Shown: positions 16,628 to 23,627 of the stretch, piece after piece | Layout of the letters: every line of letters begins with the position of its first letter | Position numbering within the stretch: the first letter of the stretch is position 1 | From: Rhodospirillaceae bacterium | GTDB taxonomy: Bacteria > Pseudomonadota > Alphaproteobacteria > UBA8366 > GCA-2717185 | Reading direction: 5' to 3' | DNA: 23,627 nucleotides | Assembly: GCA_002717185.1 (NCBI GenBank) | Contig: PBDC01000067.1 | Coordinates: forward strand, 1 to 23,627 | Position numbers and translations under genes: made by a program | Notes under the pieces: model-generated | The model's database searches: none | Told to the model about the DNA's origin: nothing | What the model saw: the letters and a program-made list of their open reading frames with translations, nothing else

Positions 16628-17434
16628 ATGGCTCAGACCGCTGTGGCTGCCGAGACAGACAACCCGATACTGCTACGAGAGGATGTAAACGGTGTCGCGT
16701 ACCTAACTCTGAATCGACCGCGGGCGCGCAACGCGCTTTCGTTAGAAATGTTGGGTGAAATGAATGGCGCTCTGGCATCGATCAAAGACGACACATCTGT
16801 GCACGCGGTGGTCATCGCCGGTAATGGACCCGCTTTTTGCGCCGGTCATGATATCCGACAGCTTAGAGGCAACCCCGAACGCACCTATTACGAAGAGACT
16901 TTGGCAGCCTGTGCCCAAATGATGCTGAGCGTAATGCGGTTGCCACAACCGGTGATCGCCCGCGTACAGGGCATCGCCACGGCCGCCGGCTGTCAGCTTG
17001 TCGCCACCTGCGACCTTGCGGTGGCAGCAGAAGACGCTCAATTTGCCACGCCGGGAGTACATATCGGTCTGTTCTGTTCGACCCCCATGGTGGCTCTCAG
17101 CAGAAACATTGGTCGCAAGGAAGCCATGGAAATGTTGGTTCTCGGCGATCCTATTAACGCTGCACGCGCCAAGGAAATAGGGCTGGTAAACGCCGTCGTG
17201 ATGAAAAGTGAATTGGATGCGAAGGTTGCGGAAATGACCAGAAAAATTACCTCAAAGTCCGCACTTACAATCGCCATGGGCAAGGAAGCCTTTTATCGCC
17301 AACTTGAGAGCGGTGTGGAGGACGCCTACGCATACGCTAGCGAGGTGATGGTGCAAAACATGTTGGCAGAGGACGCAGAGGAAGGCATGGGAGCCTTTAT
17401 CGAGAAACGCGACCCGGTCTGGCGTGGGCGGTAA
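16628..17434 (+). CDS. Enoyl-CoA hydratase/isomerase family protein, ECHDC3-like
   Basis: A 268-residue crotonase-fold protein. The first oxyanion-hole segment (GPAFCAGHDIRQL, about 67-79) is present, and GIATAAGCQLVATCDLAVA (115-133) matches the second. However, the two glutamates that catalyse hydration in classical enoyl-CoA hydratase are replaced: Q123 stands in GCQL where GCEL is usual, and G143 stands in TPGVHIG where PEINLG is usual. This pattern, with GLFCSTP following, resembles ECHDC3 proteins, whose activity is not settled. The strong site GCGGAGGA precedes ATG 16628. The CoA-binding protein gene starts 3 nt after its stop, so the two are probably one operon. Confidence 0.9.
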   Translation: MAQTAVAAETDNPILLREDVNGVAYLTLNRPRARNALSLEMLGEMNGALASIKDDTSVHAVVIAGNGPAFCAGHDIRQLRGNPERTYYEETLAACAQMMLSVMRLPQPVIARVQGIATAAGCQLVATCDLAVAAEDAQFATPGVHIGLFCSTPMVALSRNIGRKEAMEMLVLGDPINAARAKEIGLVNAVVMKSELDAKVAEMTRKITSKSALTIAMGKEAFYRQLESGVEDAYAYASEVMVQNMLAEDAEEGMGAFIEKRDPVWRGR

Positions 17435-17437
17435 ATC

Positions 17438-17917
17438 ATGGAAGCGCTGAAATACGAAGATTCCTTCGTCAAAAGCATCCTGGCCGATGTAAAAACGATC
17501 GCCATGGTCGGTGCCTCCACTAACTGGAACCGACCCAGCTACTTCGCCATGAAATATTTGCAAACGAAAGGCTATCGGGTTATCCCGGTTAATCCCGTCG
17601 TAGCCGGTCAGGAGCTGCTTGGCGAAGCCGTGTGGTCCAGTCTAGATGAAATCGACGAACCGATTGATATGGTCGATATCTTTCGTAATGCGAAGGCGGC
17701 GGGACCAATCACTGATGCAGCGATTGAGATAGGTGCAAAGGTCGTATGGATGCAATTTGGCGTGATCAATCACGAAGCTGCCGCACGAGCTGAAGCTGCT
17801 GGGTTGCGTGTGGTCATGGACCGGTGCCCAAAGGTTGAGTATGCCCGCCTGAACGGCGAGTTATCCTGGAACGGTTTCAATTCCAAGGTCATTTCGAGCA
17901 AACGTCGGAAGCTTTAG
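17438..17917 (+). CDS. CoA-binding domain protein (YccU-like)
   Basis: A 159-residue Rossmann-type CoA-binding protein, standard length for stand-alone members. The N-terminal IAMVGASTNWNRPSYFAMKY (21-40) is the nucleotide loop of the CoA-binding domain seen in succinyl-CoA synthetase alpha, and VIPVNPVVAGQELLGEAVW follows as usual. VVWMQFGVINHEAAARAEAAG and VMDRCPKVEYARL complete the fold. No catalytic site is known for this group. The gene is 3 nt downstream of the ECHDC3-like gene and 56 nt upstream of metY, suggesting a shared transcript with acyl-CoA-related neighbours. Confidence 0.92.
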   Translation: MEALKYEDSFVKSILADVKTIAMVGASTNWNRPSYFAMKYLQTKGYRVIPVNPVVAGQELLGEAVWSSLDEIDEPIDMVDIFRNAKAAGPITDAAIEIGAKVVWMQFGVINHEAAARAEAAGLRVVMDRCPKVEYARLNGELSWNGFNSKVISSKRRKL

Positions 17918-17973
17918 TAAATTCAGCCGGCAGATTACCCCGCATCAAAAAAACTCCCAAGGAGACACCGAAT

Positions 17974-19263
17974 ATGTCCGATAACGAACCCGGCTTCGAG
18001 ACTTTGGCGGTACATGCCGGTGGCGCGCCTGATCCGGCGACGGGAGCTCGGCAAACGCCTGTCTACCAAACGACGTCCTTTGTATTCGATGATGCGGAGC
18101 ACGCTGCCTCGTTGTTCAATCTGCAGGTTCCCGGCTTCATCTACTCTCGCCTAACGAACCCGACTGTGTCCGCACTAGAGGAACGCTGCGCAGCCTTAGA
18201 AGGAGGCGTCGGCAGCACGGCCGCAGCATCCGGTCATGCGGCACAGATCCTTGCTCTGTTTCCATTGATGCAGCCGGGTGATGAAATTATCGCGGCTAAC
18301 AAGCTCTATGGCGGCTCAATCAATCAAATGGGCCACAGTTACCGCAAATTCGGTTGGGGCGCGAAATTTGTCGATCCGGACGACCCAGAAAACTTCCGAC
18401 GCGCTGCAAGCGATAAAACCAAGGCCTTCTTCATCGAAAGCCTCGCGAATCCAGGTGGCGTTGTGACGGATATTGCCGCGTTAGCCGAGATCGCGCACGA
18501 CATCGGCGTACCGCTAATCGTCGATAACACCATGGCGACCCCCTATCTATGCCGACCGTTCGAGCACGGTGCGGACATCGTCGTGCATTCGACCACTAAG
18601 TTTCTGAGTGGCAACGGAACGGCGATCGGCGGCATGGTCGTCGATTCTGGTACCTTCGACTGGATGCAGAATGATAAGTTCCCAAGCCTTTCAAAGCCGG
18701 CACCGGAATATCACAACCTGACCTTCGCGGAAACTTTTGGGGAACTCTCGTTCACGATCTATGGCCATGCAATTGGGCTGCGCGATTTAGGTGCCGCGCA
18801 GTCACCTATGAACGCCTTTCTCACCTTGCTGGGTATCGAGACCTTGCCTCTGCGTATGGAGAAGCACTGCTCGAATGCACTATCCGTAGCGCAACACCTG
18901 TCCAACCACGCCGCTGTCGATTGGGTAAGCTATGCCGGCCTGGAAACTGACAAATACTATGCGCTGGGGCAGCGCTATCTACCTAAGGGGGCCGGCGCAG
19001 TTATGACCGTCGGGCTAAAAGGTGGATACGACGCCGGGGTCAAGCTGGTCGAAACGGTAGAGCTTTTCAGTCATCTTACTAATATTGGTGACAGCCGGTC
19101 GCTGGTAATTCACCCGGCTTCGACGACACACCGCCAACTAACCGAGGAACAGCTTTCAGCTGCCGGTGCCGGTGCGGAGGTTGTCCGCCTGTCGATCGGT
19201 ATCGAGACCCCCGCTGATATCATCGCGGATTTAGATCAGGCCCTGGCTCGGGCGAATAATTAA
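17974..19263 (+). CDS. metY: O-acetylhomoserine sulfhydrylase (aminocarboxypropyltransferase)
   Basis: PLP enzyme of the Cys/Met metabolism family making homocysteine from O-acetylhomoserine and sulfide. 429 residues, as usual for MetY. The N-terminus FETLAVHAG, the YSRLTNPTV substrate block, D184 in IVDNTMATP and the PLP lysine K209 in [16 protein letters not shown] are intact. The C-terminal [17 protein letters not shown] is characteristic. AAGGAG precedes ATG 17974. I see no SAM riboswitch in the 56-bp gap upstream. A hairpin follows at 19412-19439. Confidence 0.95.
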   Translation: MSDNEPGFETLAVHAGGAPDPATGARQTPVYQTTSFVFDDAEHAASLFNLQVPGFIYSRLTNPTVSALEERCAALEGGVGSTAAASGHAAQILALFPLMQPGDEIIAANKLYGGSINQMGHSYRKFGWGAKFVDPDDPENFRRAASDKTKAFFIESLANPGGVVTDIAALAEIAHDIGVPLIVDNTMATPYLCRPFEHGADIVVHSTTKFLSGNGTAIGGMVVDSGTFDWMQNDKFPSLSKPAPEYHNLTFAETFGELSFTIYGHAIGLRDLGAAQSPMNAFLTLLGIETLPLRMEKHCSNALSVAQHLSNHAAVDWVSYAGLETDKYYALGQRYLPKGAGAVMTVGLKGGYDAGVKLVETVELFSHLTNIGDSRSLVIHPASTTHRQLTEEQLSAAGAGAEVVRLSIGIETPADIIADLDQALARANN

Positions 19264-19849
19264 TGCACTAATGGCTTTCCTCACTGCACAACAACATACT
19301 TATGATTGCAGCCACTATTTTTTGCTTGTGTTCTATTCAGTCATCGTCCCGGTGACCAATGGGATCCTGCCTGTACTAATGTGCGGACATCTTTTTCGTG
19401 AAGCAAAGAACAAAGGCTCGACATATTCTCAGAGCCTTTATAGCCGACTTGACCTCGTAACCTGAAAATCGCGTTGCGCAGCCGGATCAAACTAAAAACC
19501 GACTAAGGGCGGCTTATGTACGTAATTGGGACATCGTCCCAGTTGTTACTCCCGATACTCTTTCTTCGATTTCAGAGCCTAATTTAGCAAACAGCCATTA
19601 ACACCGCGGGTGCGCCGGTCTGTTCTCTGATGCTTGAACGACGCCCTTCTACCTGACACCAAGAGCATCACTCTATTTTAGTCCTCCCAGAATACGGGTC
19701 CGCTGCAGCGCATTTGCTTCATGGGTTCTGGTTAAACCTTAACTTGTTGTGCGGCATGATATGTAAAATAATCCGATATGAACGAAATTCGTACTAACAC
19801 CGAACCGGTCGAACCTATTCCCTTTTAAACAGCATTCCGGAGATCTGTC
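19264..19849. other. Intergenic region between metY and the cupin gene
   Basis: 586 bp without a supported gene. It contains an 8-bp hairpin AAAGGCTC/GAGCCTTT (19412-19439, 12-nt loop) that might end metY transcripts but lacks a proper T-run. It also contains a second hairpin, AATTGGGAC/GTCCCAGTT, with the triloop ATC (19524-19544; one T-G pair). A direct repeat of CGAACC, two copies 9 bp apart, lies about 45 bp upstream of the cupin start. The short frame at 19271-19465 lacks a ribosome site. Confidence 0.4.
19412..19439 (+). terminator. Weak terminator-like hairpin downstream of metY
   Basis: AAAGGCTC pairs with GAGCCTTT around a 12-nt loop about 150 nt beyond the metY stop. Only TTTAT follows, so termination strength is uncertain. 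Confidence 0.3.
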
Positions 19850-20368
19850 ATGGATGATGGCGCCATTATTCCCGAGCCTTCCCTTTCCTCCAAATCAATT
19901 ATCGAAGATCAGATCGCCGCGACAGAGACCTCGAAACCGACCCTGTTCAACATGAAGGCGCAGATGCTGGAGCAAGGGCGCACCGATACGGTGTTGTCGG
20001 CAACAGAGGATTTATCTGTACGGCTTAAGGTCTACGCATCGGGTGGCGAAAATGAACTACACGCCCATCCTGACGAAGATCATGTATTCGTCGTGCTGCA
20101 GGGCAGTGCGCGGTTCTACGGCCCTGAAGAGGAAATTCAGGACGTTGTCGCCAATCAGGGATTTATGATGCCCAAAGGCATGCTCTACCGCTTCCATGCG
20201 ACCAGCACAGACGAATGCCTGGTAATGCTGCGTATCGGTACGCCAAACTTTCAGGGCCAAGCCAAAGACGACCGTATAGGCGTTAACGGCAAACCGCTGA
20301 TTGGCGACTCAAAAGAAAACCGAACCGTCCCTGTGGTATTTAAAAATGGCGTATACTTTGGAAACTGA
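19850..20368 (+). CDS. Cupin domain protein
   Basis: A 172-residue protein with one small-barrel cupin domain (about 55-132). Motif 1 is GGENELHAHPDEDHVFVVLQG, giving H71, H73 and an acid or H78 as metal ligands; motif 2 is MPKGMLYRFHATS with H116. The N- and C-terminal arms (about 50 and 40 residues) are not recognised. CCGGAG precedes ATG 19850. The amidase gene begins 14 nt after its stop, so the pair is an operon; a role as a metal-dependent enzyme or sensor in the same amide-degrading route is an inference. Confidence 0.88.
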   Translation: MDDGAIIPEPSLSSKSIIEDQIAATETSKPTLFNMKAQMLEQGRTDTVLSATEDLSVRLKVYASGGENELHAHPDEDHVFVVLQGSARFYGPEEEIQDVVANQGFMMPKGMLYRFHATSTDECLVMLRIGTPNFQGQAKDDRIGVNGKPLIGDSKENRTVPVVFKNGVYFGN

Positions 20369-20382
20369 GGCTGAGTAAGCAC

Positions 20383-21663
20383 ATGGATCTAACCCAACTC
20401 TCCGCGACCGAGGTTGCGGCTGCCATCGATGCCGGCGATACAAGCTGCGAAGCGGTCACGCGCGCCTTGCTAAATCGCATTGAAGAACGAGAACCTGCGG
20501 TTGACGCTTGGGAATATCTAGATCCGGATGCGGCGCTAGCTGCGGCACGAAAACTGGATGCCGGACCACCGAAGGGACTAATACATGGTGTGCCAATCGG
20601 GGTGAAAGACATCATCGACACGCATGACATGCCAACTACGCATGGGTCACCAATCCATAAAGATAACCAACCCTGTGTAGACGCTCCGTGCGTCGCGCTG
20701 GTCCGGGGTGCAGGGGCGCTTGCCCTCGGCAAGACGGTGACGTCCGAATTCGCGGCGCAAAAGGCTGGCAAAACCAAAAACCCGCACAACCCAAACCATT
20801 CTCCAGCTGGTTCTTCCAGCGGCTCTGCCGCGGCGGTTGCCGACTTCATGGTACCGGTAGCCTTCGGGACGCAAACTGGCGGCTCGATCGTGCGACCTGG
20901 CGCTTTTTGCGGTTGCATCGGCTACAAACCGACATATGGCGACTACAATCCGCTTGGTGTGCACGACAACACCCGATCCGTGGACACACTTGGTATGATG
21001 ACCCGAACGATGGAGGATCAAGCACTGCTGCGCGCAGTTATGACCCATCAACCCTATCGCACTATTCAGACTGCAGTTATGGGTGAGCTGCGTATCGGCG
21101 TCTGCCGCACGCCAAACTGGGATTTAGCCGACGACCCTACCAAGGAATACCTCCTTAAGGCGGCAAGTGACCTTTCCGCAGCTGGCGCCATAGTGAAAGA
21201 TTTCAATCTACCTGAGGGGTTCGAGGCCGCCATGGAAGGTTTCGATGCGGTTTCTGGATACGAGATCTCCCGCACGCTGGCCTATGAATGGTTTAACTAT
21301 CCCGACAGCTTGAGCGATAACATGCGCCTCAATCGTGTGCCGAACGGTTTGAAGGTCTCACCGACGGAGTATCAGGCAGGACTGGTTGCCCTTAGTAACT
21401 ATCGACGCCGCTATGCCAGCTCCTTAGAAAATTGGGATGTACTTATCACCCCCAGTGCACCCGGCGAAGCCCCAGCGGATGTAACTACAATCGGCGAACC
21501 ACCTTTCAACCGTATTTGGACTGGTCTTTACGGACCGGCGATCAACTTGCCTCTATATACGGGACCACAGAATTTGCCAATCGGGCTGCAGGTTATTGGG
21601 CACGCAGGACAAGACGACCGTTTCCTCGACGCGGCCGACGCAATTTATAGGGCGTTGCGATAA
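20383..21663 (+). CDS. Amidase signature family amidohydrolase
   Basis: A 426-residue serine amidase. The Ser-cisSer-Lys triad is intact: K75 in IGVKDIIDT, S144 in AGSSSGSAAAVA and S168 in QTGGSIVRPG, with the same residue spacing as malonamidase E2. The family hydrolyses a wide range of amides; sequence alone does not give the substrate, and nothing here indicates a GatA role (no gatB or gatC nearby, and the protein is shorter than GatA). It follows the cupin gene by 14 nt and ends at a terminator, so cupin-amidase forms a closed two-gene unit. Confidence 0.93.
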   Translation: MDLTQLSATEVAAAIDAGDTSCEAVTRALLNRIEEREPAVDAWEYLDPDAALAAARKLDAGPPKGLIHGVPIGVKDIIDTHDMPTTHGSPIHKDNQPCVDAPCVALVRGAGALALGKTVTSEFAAQKAGKTKNPHNPNHSPAGSSSGSAAAVADFMVPVAFGTQTGGSIVRPGAFCGCIGYKPTYGDYNPLGVHDNTRSVDTLGMMTRTMEDQALLRAVMTHQPYRTIQTAVMGELRIGVCRTPNWDLADDPTKEYLLKAASDLSAAGAIVKDFNLPEGFEAAMEGFDAVSGYEISRTLAYEWFNYPDSLSDNMRLNRVPNGLKVSPTEYQAGLVALSNYRRRYASSLENWDVLITPSAPGEAPADVTTIGEPPFNRIWTGLYGPAINLPLYTGPQNLPIGLQVIGHAGQDDRFLDAADAIYRALR

Positions 21664-21696
21664 CTTCTCAGCCCGCTGAGAGGTAATTTATTTTTG
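21664..21696 (+). terminator. Rho-independent terminator of the cupin-amidase operon
   Basis: CTTCTCAG (21664-21671) pairs with CTGAGAGG (21676-21683, one T-G pair) around the loop CCCG, followed by TAATTTATTTTTG. It begins directly at the amidase stop codon. Confidence 0.65.
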
Positions 21697-22007
21697 CCAA
21701 AAATTTTGCGAAGAGCAACGGTAAACGCGTTGTTATCTCCCTCCAGCGTATCACACGTGGCACCGGCCATGCAGACCTCCAAAACGTAAATGCCGCCCGT
21801 CGATATCAACAGTATCGTGCAAAGCGCTCCTCGCTGAGCAATACATGCAAGGACGTGTGAGCTGCATCAAATTTTCAAGGGGCTTTCCGGGCGGACGGCA
21901 TCGGTAAAGACGATCAACATGTTACCACGGAGGATTCGTTCATCCCCAACGTCTTTTCATTCCACAAAATCCCCGATGTCGCCAAACGCAACTTGGATGC
22001 TCGATAA
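21687..22007 (+). pseudogene. Coding-like remnant with one in-frame stop, no start
   Basis: One plus-strand frame runs from after TAA (21684-21686) to TAA (22005-22007), interrupted only by TGA at 21858-21860. It gives 57 codons before and 48 after the TGA. The second half (AASNFQGAFRADGIGKDDQH, then VTTEDSFIPNVFSFHKIPDV and AKRNLDAR) favours C or G at third positions like real genes around it and reads like a protein C-terminus. No start codon or ribosome site is seen. I do not recognise the family. A decayed or 5'-truncated gene is the best reading; a chance frame remains possible. It lies between the amidase terminator and the end of fbiC. Confidence 0.4.
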
Positions 22008-22072
22008 GCCAAAACGAATTAGTTATTCACGCTATAGAGCGCGCCGCTTTAGTTTCTGATCACGCGAACAGA

Positions 22073-23627
22073 TCAATCAGCAGCGTCAAGACCGGGGCGG
22101 TGCAGTTCACGTCTAATACTGCTACGCTCGTATTTACGTGCTGGCGTGTTGATCACGTCACTTAGGGTCTCGGCTCCAAACGCCGCTGCATAACGTTCTT
22201 CATTGGCATCTGCATAGAGCGTCGTGCGCTGTCGTGGTTCGCGTCCGATATCACGAATTAAACGTTCCATAGACGCCGGTGGCATCTCCTCGCCATGCGC
22301 GGCACCAGCCGCACGGGTAATGGTTTCGTTCATCAAGGTACCGCCAAGATCGTTTGCCCCGGCATTGAGGCAGGCCTGCACACCCTCCGGTCCCATCTTG
22401 ACCCAACTGGTCTGGATATTCGAGATATGGGGGTGCAAAGCCAGCCGAGCAACGGCGTGCATCAGCACCGCTTCGCGGAAGGTCGGACCGCGGCGAGCCT
22501 GGCCCTTAAGGTAGATTGGCGCTTCCTCGGCAACGAATGGGAGCGGCACGAATTCGGTGAAGCCACCTGTGCGCATCTGCAGTTCGCGCAAACGCAACAA
22601 GTGGCGGGCCCAATGGACCGGCCGTTCGACATGGCCGTACATTATGGTGGATGTGGTCCGTATTCCAGCATCGTGAGCGGCTTCCATCACTGCAAACCAT
22701 TGTTCCGTATTGACCTTGTCCGGACAGAGTATCGAGCGCACCTCGTCATCAAGCACTTCGGCCGCCGTTCCTGGAAGCGAGCCGAGCCCGGCCTCACGCA
22801 GCATTCCAATGTAATCTGATAGCTTCAAACCAAGTGTCTTGGCGCCCTGCCAAACCTCCAGAGGCGAGAAGGCGTGCACATGTATATCCGGAGTAACTTC
22901 TTTCACAGATTTCAGGATCGTCAGGTATGTCTCACCAGTGTAATCCGGATGAATACCGCCCTGCATGCAAACTTCCACTGCACCACGAGCCCATGCCTCT
23001 ATCGCCCGTCGCTTGATTTCATCAAGATCGAGGTCGTAGGGCCGACCACGGAGATTTTCACTCAGTTTCCCCTTTGAGAAGGCACAAAACTGGCACTTGA
23101 AATAGCAGACATTAGTGTAATTGATATTCCGAGTGACTACATAGCTGACCATGTCACCATTTACCGTTCTGCGCAACGCATCAGCCGCGTTGCAGATCGC
23201 TGCAACTTCGGTTCCACGCGCTTGAAACAGACGCGTCACATCGGCTTCCGATAAGCCTAACCCATCCTGCGCTCTATCAAGTAACGACATGACTTCTGTT
23301 CCGACCGGCGCCGATGGGCTGAAGCTTAGCGCGGGAGGCGCCATCGGTGTTCCGGTCATCCAACTGTCCGTGCGCGGCAGACCATCGGCGTCAATCATTC
23401 GAAGCACCGGCGTCCGCAGCGCCTTGTCCAGCCAGCGATTGCCATCCAGTGCATACGCTGGATAAATCGCCATCCGTTCTATCAGGGTTTTCCCGCATTC
23501 TGCTGTCGCCTTAGCAAGAGCATCAAGATGCGGCCAGGGCGCTTCTGGGTTGACATGATCTGGGGTCACGGGCGAAACGCCACCCCAATCGTCAAGTCCG
23601 TCGGCGACCAGTTCTGGAAGTCTGCCC
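22073..23627 (-). CDS. fbiC: FO synthase FbiC (CofG-CofH fusion), 5' end outside the window
   Basis: Radical-SAM enzyme making the deazaflavin FO, the chromophore of coenzyme F420. The window holds about 517 residues. The first part (LPELVADGLDDWGGVSPVTP, then DHVNPEAPWPHLDAL) is the C-terminal end of a CofG domain. After a linker, the CofH domain carries the radical-SAM cysteines C-x3-C-x2-C in CYFKCQFCAF (codons near 23084-23107), CMQGGIHPDYTGE and the GTAAEVLDDEVR segment. The frame stays open to the right edge; a GTG at 23569 could be taken as a start but would cut through the CofG domain, so the gene is a two-domain fbiC continuing beyond 23627. No other F420 gene (cofC/fbiD, cofD/fbiA, cofE/fbiB) is in the window. 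Confidence 0.93.
   Translation of the reverse strand, partial: GRLPELVADGLDDWGGVSPVTPDHVNPEAPWPHLDALAKATAECGKTLIERMAIYPAYALDGNRWLDKALRTPVLRMIDADGLPRTDSWMTGTPMAPPALSFSPSAPVGTEVMSLLDRAQDGLGLSEADVTRLFQARGTEVAAICNAADALRRTVNGDMVSYVVTRNINYTNVCYFKCQFCAFSKGKLSENLRGRPYDLDLDEIKRRAIEAWARGAVEVCMQGGIHPDYTGETYLTILKSVKEVTPDIHVHAFSPLEVWQGAKTLGLKLSDYIGMLREAGLGSLPGTAAEVLDDEVRSILCPDKVNTEQWFAVMEAAHDAGIRTTSTIMYGHVERPVHWARHLLRLRELQMRTGGFTEFVPLPFVAEEAPIYLKGQARRGPTFREAVLMHAVARLALHPHISNIQTSWVKMGPEGVQACLNAGANDLGGTLMNETITRAAGAAHGEEMPPASMERLIRDIGREPRQRTTLYADANEERYAAAFGAETLSDVINTPARKYERSSIRRELHRPGLDAAD

Noticed and set aside
17918..17973. SAM-II riboswitch upstream of metY
   Set aside because: The gap is only 56 bp, includes the ribosome site, and shows no recognisable SAM-II core.
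19271..19465. 64-codon plus-strand frame just after metY
   Set aside because: No ribosome site before its ATG, no motif, and a hairpin lies within it.
20340..20918. 192-codon minus-strand frame opposite the amidase start
   Set aside because: Overlaps the amidase and cupin ends in antisense; Ser/Ala-rich shadow of a GC-biased gene.
23567..23569. GTG as the start of a stand-alone CofH
   Set aside because: Codons upstream remain open and encode conserved CofG residues; the gene continues past the window edge.

Overview
The window looks like chromosomal DNA of an alphaproteobacterium of moderate GC content. The reasons are the rplM-rpsI-argC neighbourhood with a short (type 2) argC, a PaaI-type thioesterase beside rplM, the Fdh1-type fused formate dehydrogenase known from Methylorubrum, and the MetY/CoA-binding protein block. 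The lineage (Rhodospirillales-like, SAR116-like or other) cannot be fixed from sequence reading alone. I saw no IS element, CRISPR array, tRNA or rRNA.

Layout. (1) 149-5498: a divergent metabolic island. On the minus strand run an amidohydrolase of the N-acyl-D-amino-acid deacylase type, an SDR dehydrogenase and a fatty acid hydroxylase/sterol desaturase-family membrane protein. On the plus strand run a carboxymuconolactone decarboxylase-family protein and a second, homologous desaturase-family protein. (2) 5785-11957: a C1 module, fhs then fdh1B-fdh1A. The last two overlap by 4 bp and encode a NAD-linked, metal-dependent formate dehydrogenase. Formate can therefore be activated onto tetrahydrofolate or oxidised to CO2 with NADH. 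(3) 12302-15951, mostly minus strand: rplM-rpsI, then a loosely packed stretch with an EF-hand exported protein (plus strand) and a 60-residue membrane protein, then argC behind a terminator-like hairpin. (4) 16114-19263: a hotdog thioesterase, divergent from an ECHDC3-like crotonase homologue, a CoA-binding protein and metY. (5) 19850-21663: a cupin-amidase pair ending in a terminator. (6) 21687-22007: a start-less, coding-like stretch with one in-frame stop, probably a gene remnant. (7) 22073-23627: the 3' two-thirds or so of fbiC (FO synthase, coenzyme F420 pathway), which runs off the right edge of the window.

Points most worth a second look: an F420 biosynthesis gene in a presumed proteobacterium; the divergent pair of desaturase paralogues around a D-aminoacylase-like enzyme; repeated ATGGTA half-sites and a perfect 20-bp palindrome in and above the predicted rplM promoter; the hairpin abutting the argC start; and a crotonase homologue without either catalytic glutamate. 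Most of the remaining content is ordinary housekeeping metabolism, and I did not find a clearly new multi-gene system.
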